Below, in pieces: positions 8,157 through 16,934 of a stretch of DNA of 64,000 nt. The notes beneath the pieces are model-generated. The model ran no database searches, was not told where the DNA came from, and worked only from the letters and a program-made list of their open reading frames with translations. Source of the stretch: Prauserella endophytica. Its GTDB lineage: Bacteria > Actinomycetota > Actinomycetes > Mycobacteriales > Pseudonocardiaceae. Every line of letters begins with the position of its first letter. Position 1 is the first letter of the stretch. The DNA lies in assembly GCF_005146945.1 (NCBI RefSeq), contig NZ_SWMS01000003.1, forward strand, positions 1 to 64,000, in the 5' to 3' direction. The position numbers and the translations under genes were made by a program.

Positions 8157-9317
8157 TCAGGACATCGCGTTGATGCCTGTCAGGTCCCTGCCGATGATGA
8201 GCTTCTGGATCTGGCTCGTGCCCTCGTAGAGGGTCAGCACGCGGGCGTCCCGGAGGTACTTGCCGGCCGGGTACTCGTCGATGAAGCCGTAGCCGCCGAA
8301 CACCTGGAGGCAGCTGTTGCTCACCCGTACCGCCGTCTCGCTCGCGTGGTACTTCGCGGCGGAGGCGTCGGTCGCGTAGTCCTTCGGCTTTACTCCCGCG
8401 TCGGCCATGCGCGCGACGTGGTGGGTCAGCAGGCGCGAGGCCTGCACGTCCACCGCCGCGTCGGCGAGCAGCTCCTGCACCAGCTGGAACGAGGCGATCG
8501 GCTTGCCGAACTGGTCGCGTTCCCCGGCGTAGCGAGTGGCGGCGTCGAGCGCCGCCTGTGCGACACCCACCGCGCCCGCCGCGACGGAGATCCGGCCCCG
8601 CGAGAGCGCGCCGAGCGCGATGCCGAGGCCGCGGTCGACCTCGCCGAGCCGCGCCGCGTCGGGCACCCGCACGTTGTCGAACGTCAGCTCCGCGGTGGCC
8701 TGCCCGCGCAGGCCGAGCTTGCCCTTGATCTCGGTGGCAGTGAAGCCGGGGGAGTCCGTGGGCACCAGGAACGCCGTGACGCCCGAATCGCTCGTTCGCG
8801 CGAACGTGAGCGCCACCTTCGCCTGGGTTCCGTTGGTGATGAACATCTTGCTGCCGCGCAACACCCAGTCGCTCCCGTCGCGGACGGCGCGCGTGCGCAG
8901 CGAGCCGGCGTCCGAGCCCGTTCCCGGTTCGGTGAGCGCGAAGCAGCCGAGCGCCTCACCGCTCACCAGGCGCGGTAGCCACTCCTGCCGCTGCTCCTCG
9001 GTGCCGTACCCGGCGATGGTCTTGGTGACCAGGCCGAGCGACACCGACACGATGCCGCGCACCGCCGAGTCGCCGCGGCCGAGCTCCTCGGTCACCAGGA
9101 CGTAGGAGAGCGTGTCGGCGTCGACGCCGCCGTAGCGCTCGTCGACCATCAGCCCGAGGAACCCCAGCTCTCCCAGGCGTTTCACGATGGCCGGATCGAC
9201 GCGCTCGGCGCGGTCCCACTCCCGGGCGTGCGGGACTATCTCGGCGTCGACGAACCCGGCGGCGAGGTCGCGGATGTCGCGCTGGGTCTCGGTGAGCCCG
9301 AAGTCGCGGGCGAGCAT
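8157..9317 (-). CDS. Acyl-CoA dehydrogenase
   Basis: 386 residues, normal length for the flavoprotein family that introduces an alpha-beta double bond into acyl-CoA. Signatures: CFALTEPGTGSDAGSL (FAD/substrate loop, residues about 127-142), the QVFGGYGFIDEYPAGKYLRDARVLTLYEGTSQIQ block near the C-terminus, in which the Glu of YEGTSQ is the usual catalytic base. Its ATG overlaps the stop of the hydroxyacyl-CoA dehydrogenase gene by one base (TGATG). It is the last gene of the CoA-transferase operon and probably oxidises a CoA-activated dicarboxylic or aromatic-derived acid. The substrate is not determined. Confidence 0.9.
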   Translation of the reverse strand: MLARDFGLTETQRDIRDLAAGFVDAEIVPHAREWDRAERVDPAIVKRLGELGFLGLMVDERYGGVDADTLSYVLVTEELGRGDSAVRGIVSVSLGLVTKTIAGYGTEEQRQEWLPRLVSGEALGCFALTEPGTGSDAGSLRTRAVRDGSDWVLRGSKMFITNGTQAKVALTFARTSDSGVTAFLVPTDSPGFTATEIKGKLGLRGQATAELTFDNVRVPDAARLGEVDRGLGIALGALSRGRISVAAGAVGVAQAALDAATRYAGERDQFGKPIASFQLVQELLADAAVDVQASRLLTHHVARMADAGVKPKDYATDASAAKYHASETAVRVSNSCLQVFGGYGFIDEYPAGKYLRDARVLTLYEGTSQIQKLIIGRDLTGINAMS

Positions 9318-10837
9318 CAGTGGGTGTCCTTTCCGGACTCGATGACATCGGAGGGCGAGGTTCCCCGCTCGGTCAGCGGCAGGCCAAGCTGAGCGCGCTC
9401 GGTGAGCCAGCGGGTGGGCCGGTAGCGGGGATCGCCGGTGGTGGAGTGCAGGTTCCGTTGCAGCGTCAGTAGTTCGGTGGCACCGATCCGATCGCCCCAC
9501 GCGAGCGGGCCGACCGGGTAGCCGAGCCCGGTGGTGACGGCCACGTCGATGTCGGAGGGGCTCGCGATGCCGCGCTCGGCGATCGACGCGGCGACGGAGA
9601 CGATCGACGACACCAGCCGCTGGGCCGGGGAACCCGCGCTGTCGCGCACGACCGACACGCTGTGCTCGCCGAGGGCTAGCGCCGCCCGCGCGTCGCGCGC
9701 GACCGCCGGGTCGGTCGCCGGGGTGACGGCGAGCACCCGGCGCGAGGCCGCCAGCGACATCGGGTCGACGCCGACGGTGCGCGTCGCGGGCAATCCGTCC
9801 TCGGCGACGCGGGACGCGACCGTCGTGCCCCACGTCGGCACCAGCACCACGGCGTCGGCTGACGGCGCTTCGCCGTCCTCCACGGTGGCGCCCGCGTCGG
9901 CCAGCGCGGCCCGCACGTCGGCGCCGGGTGTCCACACGGGACGCTTCGGGTCGCCGGTGACCGGTGCCTCTTCCGGTGGCGCCGCGCCCTCGGCGTGGTC
10001 GAACCAGCCCCGCCCGGTCTTGCGACCGTGCAGGCCCGCGGCGACCCGGTTCGGCGTGAGGAACGACGGCCGCAGCCGGTCGGAGTAGCGGAAGCCGTGC
10101 CAGATCGAGTCGATCACCGTGGCCGTGACATCGAGGCCGGTGAGGTCCATCAGCTCGAACGGGCCCATCTTCAGGCCGAGCACGTCCCTGGCGATGCGGT
10201 CCAGCTCGGCCGGCTCGGCGACCTGCTCCTCCAGCAGTGCCAGCGCCTCGGTGACGAGGCCCCGGCCGGCGTGGTTGATGAGGAAGCCCGGGGTGTCGGC
10301 GACGACCACGGCCCGGTGCCCGGTGTCGCGGACCAGGGCGGTGAGCGTGCCGACGATGTCCGGGCGCGTCCGCGCGCCGGGGATCACCTCGACGATCTTC
10401 ATCAGCGGCACCGGGTTGAAGAAGTGCAGCCCGCACAGCCGCGACGGGTCGCCGAGTCGCGCGGCGATCTGCGTGACCGGCAGTGACGAGGTGTTGGTGG
10501 CGAACACGGTGCGGGCGGGCAGCGCCGACTCCAGCTCGGTGAACAGCGCGGCCTTGGTGTCGAGATCCTCCCTGATCGCCTCCACCACCAGGTCGACGTC
10601 GTCGCCTGGCTTGCCGGGGGAGTCGACGGGGAGCAGCCGCGCCGCGATGGCCTCGGCCTCCTCGGCGCTGGTCCTGCCCTTGCTGACGGCACGGTCGAGC
10701 ATGCCGCGGACGAACGTGATCGCCTCACCCACCGACTCCTGCCGGGCGTCGGCCAGCTCAACCGTGTGCCCTGCGGTCGCGGCCCACTGGGCGATGCCCC
10801 GGCCCATCACTCCGGTGCCGATGATCCTGATGCGCAT
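9317..10837 (-). CDS. 3-hydroxyacyl-CoA dehydrogenase, PaaH-like two-domain form
   Basis: 506 residues: an NAD-binding domain starting IRIIGTGVMGRGIAQ, the catalytic motif GLHFFNPVPLMKIVEVI with its His near residue 136, then two copies of the C-terminal helical domain (about residues 185-270 and 400-490). The duplicated C-terminal domain is the form seen in PaaH/PaaC-type enzymes of phenylacetate and dicarboxyl-CoA degradation. The ATG at 10837 has a GGAG site. It follows the CoA-transferase B gene by 28 bp and fits a beta-oxidation-like route with the acyl-CoA dehydrogenase. Confidence 0.88.
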   Translation of the reverse strand: MRIRIIGTGVMGRGIAQWAATAGHTVELADARQESVGEAITFVRGMLDRAVSKGRTSAEEAEAIAARLLPVDSPGKPGDDVDLVVEAIREDLDTKAALFTELESALPARTVFATNTSSLPVTQIAARLGDPSRLCGLHFFNPVPLMKIVEVIPGARTRPDIVGTLTALVRDTGHRAVVVADTPGFLINHAGRGLVTEALALLEEQVAEPAELDRIARDVLGLKMGPFELMDLTGLDVTATVIDSIWHGFRYSDRLRPSFLTPNRVAAGLHGRKTGRGWFDHAEGAAPPEEAPVTGDPKRPVWTPGADVRAALADAGATVEDGEAPSADAVVLVPTWGTTVASRVAEDGLPATRTVGVDPMSLAASRRVLAVTPATDPAVARDARAALALGEHSVSVVRDSAGSPAQRLVSSIVSVAASIAERGIASPSDIDVAVTTGLGYPVGPLAWGDRIGATELLTLQRNLHSTTGDPRYRPTRWLTERAQLGLPLTERGTSPSDVIESGKDTH

Positions 10838-10865
10838 GTTCCGATCTCCTTGGTGTGGCGAGCAC

Positions 10866-11639
10866 TCAGCGTAGGTAGACCCGGCCGGGGTCGACCTCGT
10901 CGCGCAGCAGCCGCAGCTCGGCCGCCGTTGGCGGCTGGACGGTGCCGAGGTCGGGGGCGACGGCGAGATCCCAGCCAGTGGCCTCGCGGGCCTGCTCCAC
11001 CGTGACCCCGGGGTGCACGGCCACCAGCCGCAGCTCGTCGCCCTGGCCGCTGCTGGCGAGGATGCCGAGCTCGGTGACCACCCTGGTGACGCCGGCGCCG
11101 AGTGGGCGGACGCCCTCGGCGAGCGCCCGGTGGGGGCCGGGGGAGGTACAGAAGTCGAGCTCGTCCACAAAGGACCTCCGGTCGTGCCGCCGCATCACCA
11201 CGAAAACCTCGCGAGCGCTGGCCATCACCTCCATCGCACCACCCGGCCCTGGCAGCCGCACCTTGGGTGCGTGCCAGTCGCCGATGACCGACGAGTTGAG
11301 GTTGCCGAAGCGGTCGATCTGGGCCGCGCCGAGGAAGCCGACGTCGATGTGCCCGCCCTGCAGCACGTAGCCGAAGAGCACGGGCATGGGCAGCACCGCC
11401 TCCGCGCCCGTGATCAGCACGGCGTCGGCGATGGTCTCCGGCAGCTGCGACGGATGCGCGCCGCAGACGCCCGACTCGTAGACGATCTCCAGTTCCGGCG
11501 CGACGGTCAGGTGCGCGAGCGAGGCCGCCAGCGTGGGCAGGCCGATGCCGGCGAAGACGGTCCGCCGCGCCCGCAGCTCGCGCGACGCGACGACCGCCAG
11601 CAGCTCGGACGAGGTGCACTCCACGTGCCCTGGGCTCAC
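10866..11639 (-). CDS. CoA-transferase subunit B (GctB/CatJ-like)
   Basis: 257 residues of the glutaconate/3-oxoadipate CoA-transferase beta subunit family. The motif VFAGIGLPTLAASLAHLT is followed by IVYESGVCGAH, whose Glu is at the position of the covalent catalytic Glu of this family (IpdB-type hydrolases differ here). The GTG at 11639 overlaps the subunit A stop by 4 bp (GTGA); a second GTG at 11624 is possible. With subunit A it should exchange CoA between succinyl- or acetyl-CoA and an acid feeding the pathway encoded downstream. Confidence 0.85.
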   Translation of the reverse strand: MSPGHVECTSSELLAVVASRELRARRTVFAGIGLPTLAASLAHLTVAPELEIVYESGVCGAHPSQLPETIADAVLITGAEAVLPMPVLFGYVLQGGHIDVGFLGAAQIDRFGNLNSSVIGDWHAPKVRLPGPGGAMEVMASAREVFVVMRRHDRRSFVDELDFCTSPGPHRALAEGVRPLGAGVTRVVTELGILASSGQGDELRLVAVHPGVTVEQAREATGWDLAVAPDLGTVQPPTAAELRLLRDEVDPGRVYLR

Positions 11640-12574
11640 AGCCGCCTCCCGTAGTTCACCGGCAGGCTCAGCGCCTCGCCGACCTCGAGCCTCGCCCAGA
11701 ACTCCGGGCCCAGCTTCGCGACGTACTCGGCGTGGTCGGCGGTGCCGTGGACCCAGTCGGCGAGCCACGCCTGGAGCCGGTCCGGGTCCCTGCTGATCGC
11801 GGACCACGAGCGGTAGAAGGCGTTGTCCCGGTCGTAGTAGCCCTGGGCGAACGAGGGGTGCGCGCCACGGGGGCACTCCACGACGGCGTCCACGGCGTGC
11901 GCGGGGATCACGGTGCGGTTGGGGTCGGAGCGCACCACCTCGTCGGCCACGATCTCCTCCACCACCACGACGGCCCTGCGCGCTGCGAACACCGCCTCGG
12001 CCTGGATGCCCGTGAGGCCCCAGATCTGGGTGTTGCCTGCCCGGTCGGCGCGCTGCGCGTGCACGATCGTCACGTCCGGGTTCACCGGCGGCACCACGTG
12101 CACGCGCTCGTCGGCGTAGGGCGAGGTCACCGTGCGGATGGCCGGGTTGACCGACGGCAGGTCGCTGCCCGCGTAGGAACGCAGCGGGTAGAAGGGCAGA
12201 CGCTGGGCACCGGCGAGGTAGCGGCAGATCATGCCGTAGTGGCTGTACTCCTCGAACTCCAGTGGCTCGCCCTCGGCGCTCTCGATGCGCCTGCGCAGCT
12301 CGCCCAGCGAGCCCGCCGAGGAGTTGCCCACGAACGACGACACGAGCTTGGTCACGCAGCCGGCGGCGAGCAGCTGGTCCACCACGATGTCGGCGGTCAT
12401 CCGCACGATCGTCAGCCCGCGACGGCCCTGCCGGATGATCTCGTGGCCGGCCGCGGTCGGGATCAGGTGCGTGAACCCCTCCAGCGACACGGTGCCGCCG
12501 TCGTGCACATGAGCCGCGATGGCCTCGCGCATGGTCATCGTCTTGTCCGGCTGGGCCGGTGCTGACCGGGGCAT
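11636..12574 (-). CDS. CoA-transferase subunit A (GctA/CatI-like)
   Basis: 312 residues. The sequence GTVSLEGFTHLIPTAAGHEII and the later region NPDVTIVHAQRADRAGNTQIWG match the alpha subunit of glutaconate/3-oxoadipate CoA-transferases. It is the first gene of a four-gene minus-strand operon (A, B, hydroxyacyl-CoA dehydrogenase, acyl-CoA dehydrogenase) and is divergent from a LysR regulator of the BenM/CatM type, which supports an aromatic-acid or dicarboxylate substrate. The ATG at 12574 is preceded by GGAG; an internal ATG at MTMREAI is possible. Confidence 0.85.
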   Translation of the reverse strand: MPRSAPAQPDKTMTMREAIAAHVHDGGTVSLEGFTHLIPTAAGHEIIRQGRRGLTIVRMTADIVVDQLLAAGCVTKLVSSFVGNSSAGSLGELRRRIESAEGEPLEFEEYSHYGMICRYLAGAQRLPFYPLRSYAGSDLPSVNPAIRTVTSPYADERVHVVPPVNPDVTIVHAQRADRAGNTQIWGLTGIQAEAVFAARRAVVVVEEIVADEVVRSDPNRTVIPAHAVDAVVECPRGAHPSFAQGYYDRDNAFYRSWSAISRDPDRLQAWLADWVHGTADHAEYVAKLGPEFWARLEVGEALSLPVNYGRRL

Positions 12575-12664
12575 CGTCGGGCTCCAGTGCTCGGGCGGCG
12601 GTGGCGGACGGCTCCCACCTTGCCAGCCCCCATTGTTTCCCGTCCAATACCGAATTAAGGTCGC

Positions 12665-12679
12665 GCTGATAGGTTCAGC
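12665..12679. promoter_or_regulatory. Candidate LysR operator
   Basis: The sequence GCTGATAGGTTCAGC is an inverted repeat (5-bp arms, 5-bp spacer) in the 126-bp gap between the divergent CoA-transferase operon and the LysR gene. Its position 22 bp before the regulator start fits autoregulation, but it does not carry a clean T-N11-A core. Confidence 0.4.
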
Positions 12680-12700
12680 GTTTCAATCTGGGAGTGGCCG

Positions 12701-13603
12701 GTGGAGCTGCGCTACCTGACATCGTTCGTGGCCGTGGCGGAGGAACTGCACTTCGGCCGCGCCGCCAAACGGCTGCGCATGGCCCAGCCGCCGCTGAGTC
12801 AGCAGATCCGTCAGCTGGAGAAGGAACTGGGCGTGCAGCTCTTCGAGCGCAACACCCGGTCGGTACGGCTGACGAGCGCGGGGGAGTCGTTCCTGGAGCC
12901 GGTGCGGCGCGTGCTCGACGACCTCGACATCGCCACGAGGGCCGCGAAAGCGGCCGGCCGCGGCGAGTACGGGCGGGTGAGCGTCGGCTTCGCCGGCGCG
13001 TCGAGCCACGAGAGCCTGCCCCTGCTGACCAGGGCCGTGCGGGCGGCGCAGCCGGGCCTGGAGCTGGTGATGAAGGGGCAGACCTACGCCAACGTCGCAC
13101 TCGCGCGGGTCGCCGACGGCTCGCTCGACCTCGGGTTCGTACGGCTTCCGGTGACGCTGCCGGGCGTCGAGGCGCGGGTGATCGACGAGGAGGAGGTGGT
13201 GTGCGCACTGCCGTCGGACCACCCGCTGGCCCGGCAGGAGGCGATCGCGATCGGAGACCTCGCGGAGGAGCCGTTCGTGAGCTTCCCGGCCAACGCGGGC
13301 TCGACGGTGCGGGACGCGACCGTCCGGATCTGCGCCGAGGCCGGTTTCAACCCGCGCGTGGTGCAGGAGGCTCCCGACTCCTGGACGATCCTGGCGCTGG
13401 TCGCGGCCGGCGTGGGCGTGACCCTCACGCTCAGCTCGTGCCAGCACATCCAGCAGACCGGGCTCGTCTACCGCCCGCTCGCGGGTCCGGGCGTCCGGCT
13501 GCAGGCGGCGCTCGCGTGGCGGCGCGACAATCCGTCCGCCGCCCTGCGCACGGTGCTCGCGATCGCCGAGCAGGCGTTGCCGACTCCGGAGCCGCCGCGC
13601 TGA
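12701..13603 (+). CDS. LysR-family regulator, BenM/CatM class
   Basis: 300 residues: N-terminal winged helix-turn-helix (ELRYLTSFVAVAEELHFGRAAKRL...LSQQIRQLEKELG, residues 2-45) and a LysR substrate-binding domain. The start MELRYL and the AQPPLSQQI recognition helix are closest in style to CatR/BenM/CatM regulators of aromatic catabolism. Divergent from the CoA-transferase operon, it is very likely its regulator, with a CoA-pathway intermediate as effector. GTG start with a GGGAG site. Confidence 0.88.
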   Translation: MELRYLTSFVAVAEELHFGRAAKRLRMAQPPLSQQIRQLEKELGVQLFERNTRSVRLTSAGESFLEPVRRVLDDLDIATRAAKAAGRGEYGRVSVGFAGASSHESLPLLTRAVRAAQPGLELVMKGQTYANVALARVADGSLDLGFVRLPVTLPGVEARVIDEEEVVCALPSDHPLARQEAIAIGDLAEEPFVSFPANAGSTVRDATVRICAEAGFNPRVVQEAPDSWTILALVAAGVGVTLTLSSCQHIQQTGLVYRPLAGPGVRLQAALAWRRDNPSAALRTVLAIAEQALPTPEPPR

Positions 13604-13626
13604 GACGATGGCGGCCTCACCGCGCC

Positions 13627-13656
13627 CGGCGACCGCCGGCGAGCGCGTGGTCGCCG
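13627..13656 (+). terminator. Hairpin after the LysR gene
   Basis: Perfect 8-bp GC-rich arms (CGGCGACC at 13627 and GGTCGCCG ending 13656) with a 14-base loop begin 24 bp after the LysR stop codon. No U-tract. Confidence 0.5.
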
Positions 13657-13715
13657 CCTGAGCCGCACGGGAACGGGCTGGTTGGGGCGTCACCCGAGCG
13701 GGTAACCGAGCCCCT

Positions 13716-13820
13716 ATGCGAAGGATCAGTGAAGTTCTGCAGATGATCGGAAGCACTATCGCCAACGTCGTCACGTTGCCGTTCCGGGCACTCGCTCGAG
13801 TCCTGCGGCCGCGCCGCTGA
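13716..13820 (+). CDS. LPFR-motif small protein
   Basis: A 34-residue ORF: it begins MRRISEVLQMIGSTIANVV and continues TLPFRALARVLRPRR. A hydrophobic amphipathic segment precedes the TLPFRALAR motif and an Arg-rich tail. I recall a conserved family of actinobacterial micropeptides with exactly this LPFR motif and no known function. The gene lies alone in the gap between LysR and the antiporter, with only a weak ribosome-binding site. The conserved motif is the main reason to call it. Confidence 0.65.
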   Translation: MRRISEVLQMIGSTIANVVTLPFRALARVLRPRR

Positions 13821-13914
13821 GCGCGCGGGCGGTTCCGGAGTTACGGGCGGGTTCTGGCAACCGGGCGAAAGCCGGTTCCGCCCTGCCCCGTGGAAGACCT
13901 GATCGTCGTCTGCC

Positions 13915-13963
13915 CCCCAAGGCCACCTTTGTTGCGTTGAACGCAACAAAGGTGGCCTTGGGG
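13915..13963. repeat. Perfect intergenic palindrome, GGCCACCTTTGTTGCGT type
   Basis: Two perfect 23-bp arms (13915-13937 and 13941-13963) with a TGA loop, 31 bp before the antiporter gene. Both the layout (long arms, 3-base loop, TTGAACG centre) and the AAGGCCACC core match the copies at 5493 and 41042. Confidence 0.85.
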
Positions 13964-13994
13964 CAGGCGGCGGCGCACGCGCTTAGATGAGCAC

Positions 13995-15854
13995 ATGGAG
14001 GTCGCGGCTGAGCTGGCCGGACTGGTCGTCGCCGTGCTCGTGGTCACCGCGGTGGCCGGCAGGCTGAACTGGTCCGCGCCCCTGTGCCTGATCGTGGTCG
14101 GCGTGGGTGCGTCCTTCGTGCCCGGAATGCCCGAGTACGAGCTGCATCCCGAAGTCGTGCTGCTCGGTCTGCTGCCGCCGTTGCTCTACGCCACGGCGAT
14201 CCGCTCGTCCCTCGTCGACTTCCGCGCCAACCGCGGCCCGATCGCGCTGCTCTCGGTGGGGCTCGTGGTGTTCACGGCGGTCGGCGTCGGAGTGCTCGCG
14301 TGGCTGATCGTGCCCGGCCTGCCGCTCGCGGCCGGGATCGCACTCGGCGCGGTGGTCGCCCCGCCCGACGCCGTGGCCGCGACCGCGGTCGCGCGCCGCG
14401 TCGGTATGCCCCGCAAGATCGTCCGCCTGCTCGAGGGCGAGAGCCTGTTCAACGACGCCGCGGCGCTGGTGGCGCTGCGCACCGCGATCGCGGCGATCGG
14501 CGGCGCGGTGACCGTGCTCGAGACGGCGGAGAACTTCCTGCTGGCGGCGGTCGGCGGCCTGGCGGTCGGCCTCGTGGTGGGCTTCGGGGCCGCGCTGCTG
14601 CGGGCGCGCATGGAGGACCCGGTGATCGACACGGCGTTCTCGTTCGTGCTGCCCTTCCTCGCCTACCTGCCCGCCGAGCTCATCCACGGCTCCGGCGTGT
14701 TGGCCGTGGTGACCGCGGGCCTCATCGTCGGCCACCGCACCCCGACGATGCTCTCCGGTCCCTCACGGCTGGCGAGCAGGCTGAACTGGCAGACGATCCA
14801 GTTCCTGCTGGAGAACATGGTCTTTCTGCTCATCGGCCTGCAGCTGCGCCGGATCCTCGCCGAGGTGGGCGACAGCGAGCTGAGCGCCGGGACCCTCGTG
14901 CTGATCTGCTCCGCGGTGCTGACGACCACCATCGCGCTCCGGTTCGTCTGGATGTTCGCCATCGGCCTGCTGCGCAGGGTCACCGGCTCGCACGCGTGGC
15001 CGTGGCGGTACTCGACGGTGATCGCGTGGGCCGGCATGCGCGGCGTGGTCACGCTCGCGGCGGCGTTCGCGCTCCCGACCGACACACCGCACCGCGCGGT
15101 GCTGGTGCTGGCCGCGTTCGTCGTGGTGGCGGGGACCCTGCTGCTGCAGGGCACCACGCTGCCGCCGCTCGTGCGGCGGCTGCGGCTGCCCGCCCCGGAC
15201 CCGAACGTGGACGCCCTGCAGGAGGCGGCGCTGCTCGACGACATGACCAGGGCCGGGGTCGCCCGCCTCGACGAGGTCCGGCGACCCGGGGATCCGGAGG
15301 AGGTGCTGCGGCGCCTGCGCGACCGCGTCCGCTACCGCTCGGACGACGCGTGGGAGCAGCTCGGCAGGCGGGGCGGCACGGTGGAGACTCCGAGCGAGGC
15401 CTACCGCAGGCTGCGGCTGGAGATGCTGGAGGCCGAGCGCGCCGAGTTCCTCGCCGCCCGCGCCGACCGGAGGGTCGACGACGCCGTGCTGCGCCGGATT
15501 CTGGACCGGCTGGACATCGAGGAGTCTATGCTCGACTCCGTGTCCGGTGATGCCGACGAGACCGGCCGGGAGCTGACCACGCCCCCGGCCACCGTGCGGT
15601 CGTGCGAGCACCTCGAGCGGGAATTCGCCGAGGTGGAGCCCAGCTCGGCCGACTCGTGCCTTGAGTGTGTCGCCGAGGGCGGCTCCTGGGTGCACCTGCG
15701 GTTGTGCCTGGGCTGCGGCCAGGTCGCCTGCTGCGACTCCTCGCCCGCGCGGCACGCCACCCGGCATTTCGAGACGACGGGCCACCCGGTGATGCGCAGC
15801 TTCGAGCCGGGGGAGAGCTGGCGCTGGTGCTTCGTCGACCGGCGGCTCGGCTGA
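13995..15854 (+). CDS. Na+/H+ antiporter with C-terminal UBP-type zinc finger
   Basis: 619 residues. Residues 1-400 form a CPA1 cation/proton antiporter with about 12 membrane spans; the ion-site motif APPDAVAATAV near residue 122 and the EGESLFNDAAALVAL motif near residue 149 are intact. A soluble Arg/Glu-rich linker (about 405-525) leads to a UBP-type zinc finger (about 535-619) with CEHL, CLECV, CLGCGQVACC and H residues in RHATRHFETTGHPV. In eukaryotes this finger binds ubiquitin C-termini; in actinobacteria its ligand is unknown. ATG at 13995. Ends 16 bp before the LigD-like gene. Confidence 0.88.
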   Translation: MEVAAELAGLVVAVLVVTAVAGRLNWSAPLCLIVVGVGASFVPGMPEYELHPEVVLLGLLPPLLYATAIRSSLVDFRANRGPIALLSVGLVVFTAVGVGVLAWLIVPGLPLAAGIALGAVVAPPDAVAATAVARRVGMPRKIVRLLEGESLFNDAAALVALRTAIAAIGGAVTVLETAENFLLAAVGGLAVGLVVGFGAALLRARMEDPVIDTAFSFVLPFLAYLPAELIHGSGVLAVVTAGLIVGHRTPTMLSGPSRLASRLNWQTIQFLLENMVFLLIGLQLRRILAEVGDSELSAGTLVLICSAVLTTTIALRFVWMFAIGLLRRVTGSHAWPWRYSTVIAWAGMRGVVTLAAAFALPTDTPHRAVLVLAAFVVVAGTLLLQGTTLPPLVRRLRLPAPDPNVDALQEAALLDDMTRAGVARLDEVRRPGDPEEVLRRLRDRVRYRSDDAWEQLGRRGGTVETPSEAYRRLRLEMLEAERAEFLAARADRRVDDAVLRRILDRLDIEESMLDSVSGDADETGRELTTPPATVRSCEHLEREFAEVEPSSADSCLECVAEGGSWVHLRLCLGCGQVACCDSSPARHATRHFETTGHPVMRSFEPGESWRWCFVDRRLG

Positions 15855-15870
15855 GGCGCGGGGAGGACCG

Positions 15871-16830
15871 ATGGCGCAGGGCGAGGAGCGGGCCGGGGTC
15901 GCGCTGACCAACCTCGACCAGCCGCTGTTCGACAGCGCCGAGGCCAGCAAGCGCGACCTCGTCGACTACCTCGACGCGGTACGCGACCGGATCCTGCCCG
16001 GGCTGCGGGACCGTCCGCTCTCGGTGATGCGCGTGCTGCGCGGCCAGCGCCCGTTCATGCAGAAGAACGTGCCGAAGTACACCCCCGAGTGGGTGCGCAC
16101 GGTGCCGCTGTGGGCTGAGTCGTCACAGCGGGAGGTGTCCTACGCGCTGTGCGACGATCGCCGCACGCTGCTGTGGTTCGCCAACCAGCGGGCCGTGGAG
16201 TACCACCCCACGCTCGTGACGGCGCGGCGCTGGGACCACGCCACGCACCTCGTGCTCGACATCGACCCGCCCGGCGACGCGGACACGGGCGGCTTCGGCC
16301 TCGCCGTCCGCGCCGCGCACCTCGTGCGGCAGGCACTCACCGACGCCGGGCTCTCCGGCGTCGTGAAGACCAGCGGCGCCAAGGGCGTGCACGTGTTCGT
16401 GCCCGTGACGGCGGAGGAGGCCATCGAGGACGTCGCCGCCGCGACCCGCGCGCTCGCCGCGCGGGCGGAGCGGCTCGACCCCGCGCTCGCGACCACCGCC
16501 TACATCCGGGAGGACCGGGGCGGCAAGGTGTTCCTCGACTCGACCCGCGCCGGGGGCGCGACGGTGGTCGCCGCCTACAGCCCCAGGCTGCGTCCCGGCG
16601 CCACCGTGTCGTTCCCGGTCGACTGGGCCGAACTGGACGACGTGACGCCACGGGATTTCACCGTGCACACGGTGCCGGGGCTGCTCGGCGACGGCGACCC
16701 GTGGACCGAACGGATGCCACCACCGCAGCGGCTCGGCGCGGAGCTGATCGAGGAGGGCAGGGCGATCCCGGTCGCCAGGGTCGCCGCGATGCACGAGGGC
16801 AAGCGGCGCGCCCGCGCCCGTCGCGGCTGA
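15871..16830 (+). CDS. Stand-alone LigD-type polymerase/primase domain
   Basis: 319 residues matching the polymerase (AEP primase) domain of the non-homologous end-joining enzyme LigD. The metal-binding motif LVLDIDPP lies near residue 127 and the downstream SGAKGVHVFVPV motif near residue 170. No nuclease or ligase domain and no ku gene is nearby. Such separate PolD proteins fill gaps or add ribonucleotides during break repair, or act in excision repair. The ATG at 15871 follows the antiporter gene closely on the same strand. Confidence 0.88.
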   Translation: MAQGEERAGVALTNLDQPLFDSAEASKRDLVDYLDAVRDRILPGLRDRPLSVMRVLRGQRPFMQKNVPKYTPEWVRTVPLWAESSQREVSYALCDDRRTLLWFANQRAVEYHPTLVTARRWDHATHLVLDIDPPGDADTGGFGLAVRAAHLVRQALTDAGLSGVVKTSGAKGVHVFVPVTAEEAIEDVAAATRALAARAERLDPALATTAYIREDRGGKVFLDSTRAGGATVVAAYSPRLRPGATVSFPVDWAELDDVTPRDFTVHTVPGLLGDGDPWTERMPPPQRLGAELIEEGRAIPVARVAAMHEGKRRARARRG

Positions 16831-16934
16831 AGGGTGCAACGCCGGCACGACCGGACGGCGCAGGCGCACGCGGCGAAGCGACGAACCTCGCGCCGGAGCC
16901 GGTTGTCCCACCCCGCGGCGGGGAATTCGCCACC

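Noticed and set aside
10866-12574. Cholesterol-ring hydrolase IpdAB in place of a CoA-transferase
   Set aside because: Subunit B keeps the ESG glutamate expected of true CoA-transferases, and the neighbouring genes do not match the ipd region.
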